Source of the DNA: CAYJNO01 sp964371715
GTDB lineage: Bacteria; Bacillota_I; Bacilli_A; Erysipelotrichales; Erysipelotrichaceae
DNA length: 34,835 nt
Assembly: GCA_964371715.1 (NCBI GenBank)
Contig: CAYJNO010000020.1
Span: 1 to 34,835 of the forward strand
Reading direction: 5' to 3'
In this document: positions 9,208-15,933 of the stretch, in pieces
Layout: every line of letters begins with the position of its first letter
How positions within the stretch are numbered: position 1 is the first letter of the stretch
Program-made: the position numbers and the translations under genes
Notes under the pieces: generated by a model
Told to the model about the DNA's origin: nothing
Databases searched by the model: none
Seen by the model: the letters and a program-made list of their open reading frames with translations, nothing else

Positions 9208-9240
9208 AATTAAGCCTCCTTAAATAAATATTACAAACTA

Positions 9241-9269
9241 ATGATAACTAACACCGATATGAATGTCAA
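9241..9269 (-). promoter_or_regulatory. Strong SigA-type promoter of the DUF2975-XRE-DUF4173 operon
   Basis: Read leftward: TTGACA (plus-strand 9264-9269), 17-nt spacer, TATCAT (9241-9246). This is a perfect -35, a near-consensus -10 and ideal spacing, with transcription expected to start near 9234. The -35 is overlapped by the inverted repeat at 9267-9303. Confidence 0.85.
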
Positions 9270-9303
9270 CAAATATTTATCGATAAACGATAAATATTTG
9301 TTG
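9267..9303. promoter_or_regulatory. Perfect 16+16 bp inverted repeat, probable XRE operator
   Basis: The arms CAACAAATATTTATCG (9267-9282) and CGATAAATATTTGTTG (9288-9303) are exact reverse complements around a 5-nt ATAAA spacer. The left arm covers the first three bases of the operon -35 box, so a bound dimer or tetramer would block RNA polymerase. It is not followed by a U-tract and lies upstream of the start site, so it acts as DNA rather than as an RNA hairpin. Assignment to the XRE protein encoded in the operon is an inference. Confidence 0.75.
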
Positions 9304-9306
9304 TTT

Positions 9307-9335
9307 AAAAACCATTATCAAACTTGATAATGGTT
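9307..9335 (-). terminator. Intrinsic terminator of the metal ABC operon
   Basis: Read leftward, a hairpin with arms around 9310-9321 and 9324-9335 (AACCATTATC/GATAATGGTT) begins at the stop codon of the accessory lipoprotein gene and runs into TTTTT. It separates the metal-uptake operon from the DUF2975 operon downstream. The T-run is short, so read-through is possible. Confidence 0.65.
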
Positions 9336-9861
9336 AAAAAATATAGTCTGTTACTTTTAAAGCAGCCATTTTGGCTCCTCCGATTTCAACTGATGTAATT
9401 TCTCCAATCAATAATATTTCACTATTTACAGCCGGTAAGTCAACATCATCTGGTAAAATTATTTCCAAATATCCAATACAGCAATTTGTACTATCAATAT
9501 ATAGAATACCATTAAATTCAATATCTGAATTTGGTGCAATTTCATGATGGTATATACCTTTTATTTTGAGTGATTGATTAAGATAATTATCTGTTTCATA
9601 CATTACTTTACTAAGCATTGCATATGCCATAGTATCGCTTAAAGAGACTAAGTCTATATCAACGTTTATATGATCTAATGACGTAAAATCAGCATCAGAT
9701 TCGATGACAGATATTATATTACCAAATGGTATTTTATCACTATCAACAGTTGGTAGTGGCGTTGCTATTGTTGGAAACTCAGTTAGACTTTTATTATTAG
9801 TCTCATTGCTTTGACAACCTACAATTAACAAACATAAAACAATTATTAGTATTATTTTCAT
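9334..9861 (-). CDS. Small lipoprotein of the metal ABC operon, OB-fold-like C-terminal domain
   Basis: Start taken at 9861: MKIILIIVLCLLIVGC is a clean lipoprotein signal (lipidated C16), the ATG overlaps the permease TGA (ATGA), and AGGAG lies 10 nt upstream. The longer frame back to 9978 would encode a Trp/Tyr/Cys-rich stretch inside the permease gene and is rejected. The mature protein has a Thr/Pro-rich linker, then a domain of about 100 aa with LNQSLKIKGIYHH, a CC pair in STNCCIGYLEI, and SEILLIGEIT. This resembles the OB-fold-like proteins with a CCxxGLEF-type motif often found beside zinc ABC transporters. It may bind metal or help metal delivery outside the membrane; the function is not proven. 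Confidence 0.65.
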   Translation of the reverse strand: MKIILIIVLCLLIVGCQSNETNNKSLTEFPTIATPLPTVDSDKIPFGNIISVIESDADFTSLDHINVDIDLVSLSDTMAYAMLSKVMYETDNYLNQSLKIKGIYHHEIAPNSDIEFNGILYIDSTNCCIGYLEIILPDDVDLPAVNSEILLIGEITSVEIGGAKMAALKVTDYIF

Positions 9862-10691
9862 CTTCTTATTACTCCTATAAAATAAAGTATAATATATCCA
9901 AATAAATCTAAAGCAACAATGGTTGCACCAACAGGTGTTCCAAATAATATCGCAATAATTATTCCAAAAAATGTACAAATTATTGAAAAGCTTATAGCTG
10001 AAATAATAATTGATTTATAACTTTTAAATATTTGGGTACTGGCAAGTGTTGGGAATATAATTAGTGCAGAAATTAATAAAGAACCTACAAGATTGATTGC
10101 TAAAACAACAATAACAGCTAAGATAATTGAGAAAATATTGTTGTATAAGTTAGTGTTTAATCCTGAAGCTTTTGAGAAATTTTCATCGAAAGTTACAGCA
10201 AAAAACTTATGATAAAATATGATATAAACTAAGATGATTAATATCGATAATATTAAAGTGACAATTAAATCATTGCTATTTAAAGTGAGAATTGCTGTTG
10301 AACCAAATAATACAGAGCAAACATCTGCGCCAAGATTAGCAGATGTGTTAGAAATACTCATAACTAAATAACCAATCCCCAAGGCAGATACTGAGAATAA
10401 TGTTAATAATGCATCACCTTGCATCTTAAGTTTATTATTGTATTTTGTAATAAATATTGTAATAAATATCATTGATATTAAAACAAAATAAATGTTATCA
10501 ATAAAACTTAATAATGCACTTATTGCCATTATACCAAATGCTGTATGAGATAAACTATCACCAATATATGATAATCTTTTTAACACTAAACTTACACCTA
10601 ATAAAGAAGCACATATTGAAATTAATACACCTACAATTAATGCATTTAAAACAAATTCATAAGATAAATAATTTAATAGAGTATCAAACAT
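9858..10691 (-). CDS. Metal ABC transporter permease (ZnuB/TroC, ABC-3 family)
   Basis: Integral membrane subunit of a zinc- or manganese-type importer. The 277 aa show about eight membrane helices with the ABC-3 hallmarks: an N-terminal SLLGVSLVLKRLSYIGDSLSHTAFG segment (conserved D and H of the coupling region) and a late GSLLISALIIFPTLAS segment. The start has AAAGGAG about 8 nt upstream. It overlaps the ATPase gene upstream by 8 bp and the lipoprotein gene downstream by 4 bp, so all are one translationally coupled operon. Zinc is favoured over manganese because the partner binding protein is His-rich. Confidence 0.9.
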   Translation of the reverse strand: MFDTLLNYLSYEFVLNALIVGVLISICASLLGVSLVLKRLSYIGDSLSHTAFGIMAISALLSFIDNIYFVLISMIFITIFITKYNNKLKMQGDALLTLFSVSALGIGYLVMSISNTSANLGADVCSVLFGSTAILTLNSNDLIVTLILSILIILVYIIFYHKFFAVTFDENFSKASGLNTNLYNNIFSIILAVIVVLAINLVGSLLISALIIFPTLASTQIFKSYKSIIISAISFSIICTFFGIIIAILFGTPVGATIVALDLFGYIILYFIGVIRR

Positions 10692-11343
10692 TGATTTTCT
10701 CCTTTAAATATTGATTTATATCTAACATATTACTACTATAATCTAAGTCTAGAATTTGAGTGGCCAGCGGTAACACAACATCAATTTCATGCGAAATTAA
10801 AATTATTGATATTTCTTTATTTAATACTTTTAATTGATTATAAAATTCGACCTTAGCTGCTGTGTCTAAATTAGAAGTTGGTTCATCTAATATTAAAATT
10901 TCTTTTGTTGCACAAAGTGCACGTGCTAATAGAACTCTTTGTCTTTGACCACCTGATAAAGTATTAAAAGATTTGTTTTTTAAATGTTCAATATTTAGTT
11001 TTTTCATATTTGAAATTGCGGTTTCTTTTTCGTTTTTTGAATAAAAAGGATTTAGTTTCTTTTGATTAATAAAACCTGACATAATTACTTCAAGACATGT
11101 GGCTGGAAAATCTTTTTGAATATCATCTTGTTGAGGCATATAGCCTATATAGTTAACAGTTCTATTTATTGAACCATTTATTGGTGGCAAGAGATTTAAT
11201 ATTGTTTTTAATAGTGTAGATTTACCACTACCATTATTACCAATTATTAAAAGAAAATCTTTGTGATTAACATCTAAGTTAATATTTTGATAAACTACAT
11301 GTTTATTATAGCCAATGCTTAAATTAGTACATTTAATTTGCAT
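10684..11343 (-). CDS. Metal ABC transporter ATPase (ZnuC-like)
   Basis: Cytoplasmic ATPase powering the metal importer. Walker A is GNNGSGKST (35-43), the ABC signature is LSGGQRQRVLLARAL, Walker B is ILILDEPTS with the catalytic Glu, and the switch His is in ISHEID. At 219 aa it is slightly shorter than E. coli ZnuC and lacks its long C-terminal tail. AAGGAG precedes the ATG. It lies 9 bp after the binding-protein gene and overlaps the permease gene by 8 bp. Confidence 0.92.
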   Translation of the reverse strand: MQIKCTNLSIGYNKHVVYQNINLDVNHKDFLLIIGNNGSGKSTLLKTILNLLPPINGSINRTVNYIGYMPQQDDIQKDFPATCLEVIMSGFINQKKLNPFYSKNEKETAISNMKKLNIEHLKNKSFNTLSGGQRQRVLLARALCATKEILILDEPTSNLDTAAKVEFYNQLKVLNKEISIILISHEIDVVLPLATQILDLDYSSNMLDINQYLKEKINV

Positions 11344-11352
11344 ATATTCTCC

Positions 11353-12513
11353 TTAATTTAATGCCTTTGTTAATGTTTGTAAATTATCATTCATGATTTC
11401 AATATAACTGATACCATTAGCTATATCCTCTGCAGTGATTGATTGCATAGAATTCAATTCTAAGACTTCTATATCATTATCTTGAATAATTGTTGATGAA
11501 ATATCTTGATTTGATCCCTCGATTGTGAAGATATAATCTAAATCTAAATCATTTACTTTATCAATTAAAAATTTAACAGTATCAAAACTAATTTGATTTG
11601 ATGAAGAGCATCCACTAAATGCAGCATAATAGTTTAAATCATAATCTTCCACTAAATATCTAAATGGAAATCGATCTGCAATAATTATTGTGTTATTTGA
11701 AATATTGCTTAGTGATGAGTCATAAGAACTTGATAAAACATCCAAATTATTTAAGTATTCTTCACTATTTTCTACATAATCACTTTCATTGTCAGGGTCA
11801 AGTTTAATTAACTCGTTTGTTAATAATGGAATAATTTGTTTTGCATTTTCAACAGATAGCCAAATATGTTCATCAATTAATGTTTCATGTACATGACTAT
11901 GTTCTTCATCGTGGTTGTGTTCTTCATCGTGGTTGTGTTCTTCATCGTGGTTGTNNNNNNNNNNNNNNNNNNNNNNNNNNNNNNNNNNNNNNNNNNNNNN
12001 NNNNNNNNNNNNNNNNNNNNNNNNNNNNNNNNNNNNNNNNNNNNNNNNNNNNNNATCGTGGTTGTGTTCTTCATCGTGGTTGTGTTCTTCATCGTGGTTG
12101 TGTTCTTCATCGTGGTTGTGTTCTTCACTATGTTCAAGTTCATTTCCTAATACATCTTCTTCATATAAAATATTATCACCCATGTTATCTAAGATATTTA
12201 ATGTGTTTATTTCTTTTAAATCTAAATCATTAATCCAAGAATCAGAATGACCTCCTAAATAGATGAATAAGTCACTATTTAGTATTTCTATAATATTATT
12301 ACTTGTAGGTTGAAAATTATGTAAGTCTATTCCACTTTCCAAAAGATATGTTACATTTAAATTATCATTACTCAAATTTTTTATCCAATCATATACGGGA
12401 TATGAGGTGGTTACTATATTTAATTTTCTATCATCACTATCTATATTATTCTCTATATTAGAACATCCAGTCATTGTTAAAGCTAATAGAATTAACAATA
12501 TTTTCTTTATCAT
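11353..12513 (-). CDS. Zinc-type ABC transporter substrate-binding lipoprotein with His-rich repeat loop (ZnuA/AdcA-like); assembly gap inside
   Basis: Start taken at 12513: MIKKILLILLALTMTGC is a lipoprotein signal (C17) and AGGAGG lies 6 nt upstream. The frame back to 12627 runs through the promoter region and is rejected. The N-terminal lobe carries the first metal ligand in DLHNFQPT (H65). A long acidic/His loop of repeated EEHNHD follows, then EHIWLS with the second ligand His and the C-terminal lobe. His-rich loops mark zinc-specific members of the TroA/ZnuA family. The EPS-type motif of many homologues is changed to CSSSNQISF. The 100 Ns lie in the loop, so true length and repeat number are unknown. 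First gene of the operon. Confidence 0.9.
   Translation of the reverse strand: MIKKILLILLALTMTGCSNIENNIDSDDRKLNIVTTSYPVYDWIKNLSNDNLNVTYLLESGIDLHNFQPTSNNIIEILNSDLFIYLGGHSDSWINDLDLKEINTLNILDNMGDNILYEEDVLGNELEHSEEHNHDEEHNHDEEHNHDEEHNHDXXXXXXXXXXXXXXXXXXXXXXXXXXXXXXXXXXNHDEEHNHDEEHNHDEEHSHVHETLIDEHIWLSVENAKQIIPLLTNELIKLDPDNESDYVENSEEYLNNLDVLSSSYDSSLSNISNNTIIIADRFPFRYLVEDYDLNYYAAFSGCSSSNQISFDTVKFLIDKVNDLDLDYIFTIEGSNQDISSTIIQDNDIEVLELNSMQSITAEDIANGISYIEIMNDNLQTLTKALN
11901..12119. repeat. 18-bp tandem repeat encoding (EEHNHD)n, interrupted by the gap
   Basis: Three exact copies of an 18-bp unit run up to the gap (11901-11954). On the other side an 11-bp partial copy and three exact copies follow (12055-12119). 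Each unit encodes six residues of the metal-binding loop. The copies are identical at DNA level, which implies recent expansion or homogenisation and explains why assembly failed here. Confidence 0.95.
11955..12054. other. Assembly gap, 100 N placeholder
   Basis: Exactly 100 Ns. If the flanking repeats stay in register, the missing length must be 7+18k bp (for example 97 or 115); 100 does not fit. The count is therefore a conventional placeholder. Both 100 and 7+18k keep the reading frame, so the intact frame across the Ns is not proof of gap size. Confidence 0.97.
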
Positions 12514-12527
12514 TTGATTCCTCCTAT

Positions 12528-12544
12528 TGTAAAGCACATTTACA
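12528..12544. promoter_or_regulatory. 17-bp dyad near the start site of the metal ABC operon
   Basis: TGTAAA-GCACA-TTTACA is a perfect 6+6 inverted repeat located between the candidate -10 and the ribosome site of the binding-protein gene, about where transcription would begin. It could be the operator for a metal repressor of the Fur/Zur or MntR type, but it does not match the B. subtilis Zur box closely. Confidence 0.4.
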
Positions 12545-12553
12545 TTTAAATAT

Positions 12554-12582
12554 ATTATACGACTAATATTAAAAAATAATAA
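12554..12582 (-). promoter_or_regulatory. Candidate promoter of the metal ABC operon
   Basis: Read leftward, a perfect TATAAT (plus-strand 12554-12559) lies about 40 nt upstream of the ATG. At 17-nt spacing the -35 is TTATTA (12577-12582), which matches the consensus poorly. The 17-bp dyad sits just downstream, consistent with repression. Confidence 0.5.
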
Positions 12583-12592
12583 TCTTAAATAC

Positions 12593-12621
12593 TTGTAAAC
12601 ACAGAAGAAATCGCTTACAAT
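12593..12621 (+). promoter_or_regulatory. Promoter of the 30-aa transcription unit
   Basis: TTGTAA (12593-12598), 17-nt spacer, TACAAT (12616-12621): good hexamers at ideal spacing. It diverges from the metal ABC operon and points into the 30-codon ORF, with a predicted leader of about 25 nt. Confidence 0.7.
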
Positions 12622-12652
12622 ATACATATAAGAAAGATTGGAGACAAAAATT

Positions 12653-12745
12653 ATGGGAAAGGTAAAAACTATAAATCATAAATATAATGATATTGTCTCA
12701 ATGGACAATCTTTTACAAGGGGTTTGTAATAAAAATATAAAGTAA
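12653..12745 (+). CDS. 30-aa ORF in its own transcription unit; possible reverse-transcriptase N-terminal remnant
   Basis: ATG with GGAG 9 nt upstream, 30 codons, TAA, then a perfect terminator 6 nt later; a near-consensus promoter precedes it. The layout of promoter, ribosome site, ORF and terminator in under 190 bp suggests it is expressed. The peptide has no signal sequence or membrane segment. The stretch KYNDIVSMDNLL recalls the opening of retron, group II intron and DGR-type reverse transcriptases (roughly Y..I.s.dNLl.A), so it may be the stump of a deleted RT gene. It could equally be a genuine small protein, or an RNA whose ORF is incidental. I do not recognise it with confidence. Confidence 0.45.
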   Translation: MGKVKTINHKYNDIVSMDNLLQGVCNKNIK

Positions 12746-12750
12746 TTATT

Positions 12751-12777
12751 AGTGAGCATTAGTATGCTCACTTTTTT
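12751..12777 (+). terminator. Intrinsic terminator after the 30-aa ORF
   Basis: AGTGAGCAT (12751-12759) pairs perfectly with ATGCTCACT (12764-12772) around a TAGT loop, followed by a T-run to 12777. This is a textbook rho-independent terminator on the plus strand. Confidence 0.92.
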
Positions 12778-13052
12778 ATACCCTAGTAGGTTTATTGATT
12801 TTGATTATTGAGCTTTTTTTGATTAATACAACATTAAACTAATGATTAGTTTAAACTTAGAATTAATTTTTAAATTTGGTTAACTCAATTATAAATCTTA
12901 AATAGTAAATATTAACATTACAAAATGCTATTAAAATTTGACTAAAATTTAAAATCTAAGGTTGTTTAATAAGGTAGATAATGCCAAAAATTAAAGAAAA
13001 GTACAGTAGGTTCTTTTCTTAATCCGTAAGTTTTCATAAGGAGGTAAAAATT
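12778..13052 (+). other. AT-rich intergenic region and leader of the ankyrin gene
   Basis: 275 bp without a credible ORF. No promoter is convincing: TTGACT at 12938-12943 has no -10 at 16-18 nt. Near the gene, 12994-13001 (AAGAAAAG) pairs perfectly with 13013-13020 (CTTTTCTT) around an 11-nt loop. A smaller hairpin GGTA-GATAA-TGCC lies at about 12973-12985. Together they hint at a structured leader, but I match it to no known riboswitch. AAGGAGG precedes the ATG at 13053. Confidence 0.4.
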
Positions 13053-13721
13053 ATGGAGCCAAAAGATTTAGAGTTGTTTAATGCAAGTGCAAGTGGAGAT
13101 TTTGCAAAAGTATGTGCTGCACTATCTAAAGGAGCAAATGTTAATGTAGCAAGTGAAGATGGTAGAACACCACTGATGAGAAGTTCAAAACGAGGCTATG
13201 TGGAAATTGTTAGAATCATCCTAGATAATGGTGCCAACGTAAGAGACCGTGATAAAAACAATAAAACTGCCTTAATGGGAGCATGCAAAAAAGGACATTT
13301 GGAAATCGCAAAACTATTGCTTGAAGCAGGGTCTGATGTTAATTCACATGATGATAATGGAAGAACAGCATTGATGAGAGCGAGCTTTTTAGGACATTTA
13401 GATGTAGTTAAATTTTTAGTAGAAAACAATGCAAAAGTAAATACTAAAGACAATAAAGGTAGAACTGCATTAATGGAAGCTATTTTAGCATTTAAGGTTG
13501 ATGTTATTCACTATTTATTGAATAATGATGCAGATATTAATGCACAAGATTTAAATGGATGTACAAGCTTAATGCGAGCAAGTTATGGTGGATATGTAGA
13601 TTTAGTAATTTATTTATTAAATAAAGGAGCAGATAAAGATATCGTAGATTATGAAGGAAATAAAGCTATTCACTATGTAAGAGAACATAATTTTTTAGAA
13701 CTGAAAGACTATTTAAAATAG
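13053..13721 (+). CDS. Ankyrin-repeat protein
   Basis: 222 aa made almost wholly of about six ankyrin repeats of 33 residues, recognised by the recurrent pattern G(R/K)T(A/P)LM..(S/A)...G(H/Y)(L/V)(E/D)(I/V)V..LL..GA.(V/I)N..D. No signal peptide, membrane segment or enzymatic domain is present, so it is probably a soluble cytoplasmic protein-binding module. A variant last repeat ending LELKDYLK caps the fold. AAGGAGG lies 7 nt upstream of the ATG. The EF-G-like gene starts 10 bp after its stop, so the two are co-transcribed and the GTPase (or the ribosome) is the natural candidate partner. That is inference only. Confidence 0.9.
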   Translation: MEPKDLELFNASASGDFAKVCAALSKGANVNVASEDGRTPLMRSSKRGYVEIVRIILDNGANVRDRDKNNKTALMGACKKGHLEIAKLLLEAGSDVNSHDDNGRTALMRASFLGHLDVVKFLVENNAKVNTKDNKGRTALMEAILAFKVDVIHYLLNNDADINAQDLNGCTSLMRASYGGYVDLVIYLLNKGADKDIVDYEGNKAIHYVREHNFLELKDYLK

Positions 13722-13731
13722 GAGGGGAAAC

Positions 13732-15810
13732 ATGAAAGACTACTTAGCAAATGAAGTTAGAAATATTGTATTATTAGGCCATAGTGGAAGTGGGAAAACT
13801 AATGTAATTGAAGCTGCTTTATATTTAACAAAGGAAATAGATCGACTAGGTAAAGGTAGTGATGGAACATTAAGTTTAGATTATGATGCAGAGGAGATGA
13901 AACGTAAACATTCTATCTTTATGCATTTAACTCCAATTGAATGGAAAGGTTGTAAAATTAACTTTATCGATACTCCTGGATATTTGGATTATGAAGGAGA
14001 ACAAAGAGTTGGTATTGCAATAGGTGATAGTGCTTTAATCGTTGTATCTGCAAAAGATGGAGTTGAAGCGGGTGTAGAAAAAGCTTATAAAGCTGTAGTG
14101 AAAAATAATAAACCAACAATCTTTTTCATAAATAAGATTGATGAAGAAAATTCATCATTTGAAAAAACTTATGGAGATTTAAGAGATAAGTTTGGAAAAA
14201 CTGTAATTCCATTTGAAATGCCAATTATTGAAAATAATAATGTAGTTGGAAGTATAAATATTTTAAGAAAAAAAGCTTGGTACTATAATGATCGTGAAGA
14301 AGCTAAAGAAGTACCAGTAAATTTAAAAGATCAAGTAGATGAATATTATGATCAAATTGCAGAATCTATCGCAATGACTGATGATGAATTAATGGAAAAA
14401 TATTTTTCAGGTGAACCATTTGAGGAAAATGAACTAGCTAAAGGATTAAGAATCGGAGTTAGAAATGGTGATATTAGACCAGTATATTGTGGTAGTGCAA
14501 TAAACTGTACTGGTATTGAAAGATTATTAGATTTAATTAGTGAATACTTACCATCGTATGCTGAAAAAGGTTTAGTACATGCTAAATCAATAAATGGTGA
14601 AGATGTTAAGCTGGAAACGAATGAAAAAGAAGCATTAAGTGCTATTGTAGTAAAAACAATTATTGATCCATTTGTTGGTAAAATATCAATCTTAAAAGTG
14701 AAATCTGGAGTGCTATCAACTGATTCAACAGTCTATAATTCAAAAAAAGATGAAATGGAAAAAATACATCAAATATTTGTAATCAAAGGAAAAAATCAAA
14801 ATGCAGTTGGTAAATTATTTACAGGAGATATAGGTGCTGTTGTAAAACTAGTACATACAGATACAAATGACACTTTATGTACCAAAGAAAAACCTGTTAT
14901 CTTAAATGAAGTTGCTTTCCCAAAACCAATGTTAGGATTTGCTCTTTGGCCTAAAACAAAAGCTGATGAAGATAAGATGAGTTTTGCTATTCAAAAAATT
15001 CTTGAAGAGGATCCAAGTTTAGTATTCATTAAAAACATAGAAACTAAAGAACAAGTACTATATGCAATGGGTGATCAAATGATTGATGTTGTTGTTAATA
15101 AGTTAAAATCAAAATATAAAGTTGAAGTTTTATTAACTGAGCCAAAAGTACAATATCGTGAAACGATTAGAGGGACACATACAGCTGAAGGTAAGCATAA
15201 AAAGCAATCTGGTGGAGCTGGACAATATGGTCATGTATTTGTAAGATTTGAACCATCAGATCAAGAAGAGATGATATTTGCAAGTGAAGTAGTTGGTGGT
15301 GCAGTACCAAAAGGGTATTTTCCAGCTGTTGAAGCAGGTTTAAAAGAAAGTATGGAACATGGTGTGCTTGCAGGGTACAAAGTGGTTGGTGTTAAATGTG
15401 TGTTAACTGATGGGTCATATCACGATGTTGATAGTAAAGAGATTGCATTTAAATCAGCTGCAAGACTTGCATATAAAGCAGGTATGGATAAGGCTAGTCC
15501 TATTTTATTAGAACCGATTGGTAAAGTAAGTGCTGTTGTACCAGAAGAATTTACAGGAACTATCATTGGTGATTTTAATAAAAGACGTGGATTAATTTTA
15601 GGGATGGATTTAAATGAGGATAATGAACAAGAAATTGTTGCTGAAGTACCAATGGCAGAAATGCAAAAGTATGCAACTGAGCTTCGTTCAATGACGCAAG
15701 GTAAAGGTTACTATGTAATGGAATTTGATCGCTATGAGCCAGTTCAAAAGGCAATTGCTGATCGTGTTATTCAAAATCGATTAAAAGAATTAGAAGCATT
15801 AAAAGATTAA
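13732..15810 (+). CDS. Elongation factor G-like translational GTPase (EF-G paralogue)
   Basis: 692 aa with the full EF-G layout. G1 is GHSGSGKT (16-23), G3 DTPGY (80-84), G4 NKID (134-137) and G5 CGSA before domain II. Domain IV carries GGAGQYGHVFVRF and GSYHDVDSKEIAFK, matching the translocation tip of EF-G, and a normal domain V follows. It differs from canonical FusA in switch I: the usual RGITI is KHSIF, with Ser61 at the place of the conserved Thr. This places it with the EF-G-like/EF-G2 paralogues of Firmicutes rather than the str-operon fusA, whose neighbours rpsL, rpsG and tuf are absent. Role (translation under stress, ribosome recycling or other) unknown. GGAGGGG precedes the ATG. 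Confidence 0.88.
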   Translation: MKDYLANEVRNIVLLGHSGSGKTNVIEAALYLTKEIDRLGKGSDGTLSLDYDAEEMKRKHSIFMHLTPIEWKGCKINFIDTPGYLDYEGEQRVGIAIGDSALIVVSAKDGVEAGVEKAYKAVVKNNKPTIFFINKIDEENSSFEKTYGDLRDKFGKTVIPFEMPIIENNNVVGSINILRKKAWYYNDREEAKEVPVNLKDQVDEYYDQIAESIAMTDDELMEKYFSGEPFEENELAKGLRIGVRNGDIRPVYCGSAINCTGIERLLDLISEYLPSYAEKGLVHAKSINGEDVKLETNEKEALSAIVVKTIIDPFVGKISILKVKSGVLSTDSTVYNSKKDEMEKIHQIFVIKGKNQNAVGKLFTGDIGAVVKLVHTDTNDTLCTKEKPVILNEVAFPKPMLGFALWPKTKADEDKMSFAIQKILEEDPSLVFIKNIETKEQVLYAMGDQMIDVVVNKLKSKYKVEVLLTEPKVQYRETIRGTHTAEGKHKKQSGGAGQYGHVFVRFEPSDQEEMIFASEVVGGAVPKGYFPAVEAGLKESMEHGVLAGYKVVGVKCVLTDGSYHDVDSKEIAFKSAARLAYKAGMDKASPILLEPIGKVSAVVPEEFTGTIIGDFNKRRGLILGMDLNEDNEQEIVAEVPMAEMQKYATELRSMTQGKGYYVMEFDRYEPVQKAIADRVIQNRLKELEALKD

Positions 15811-15834
15811 GGATAAAAAAGTAAATTAAATTTT

Positions 15835-15885
15835 AAAACGAACTCCAAAAGTTGAATATTCAATTATAGGTAGTTCGTTTTTTTT
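15835..15885. terminator. Terminator between the EF-G-like and TetR-type genes
   Basis: AAAACGAACT (15835-15844) pairs with AGTTCGTTTT (15872-15881) around a 27-nt loop that itself contains the palindrome TTGAATATTCAA. A T-run follows on the plus strand, and a shorter one on the minus strand, so it can serve both convergent genes. Confidence 0.75.
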
Positions 15886-15933
15886 AGTGAATAAGAAATA
15901 TAAATATGATGATGTATCATAAAATAATATAGA

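Noticed and set aside
9862..9978. N-terminal extension of the accessory lipoprotein
   Set aside because: Encodes an implausible Trp/Cys/Tyr-rich peptide within the permease gene. The internal ATG has a lipoprotein signal and ATGA overlap.
11901..12119. CRISPR-like array
   Set aside because: Units are head-to-tail with no spacers, lie in frame inside a coding region and encode a metal-binding repeat.
11841..12250. Several open frames on both strands across the repeat/gap region
   Set aside because: They exist only because the 18-bp unit is free of stops in several frames and the Ns carry no stop. The leftward ZnuA-like frame has lipoprotein signal, ligands and operon context.
12514..12627. 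N-terminal extension of the zinc-binding protein
   Set aside because: Runs through the predicted promoter and dyad. The internal ATG has AGGAGG and a clean lipoprotein signal.
13732..15810. Tetracycline ribosomal protection protein (TetM-like) or the main fusA
   Set aside because: Switch I and domain IV match EF-G-like paralogues better than TetM, and the str-operon neighbours of fusA are absent.
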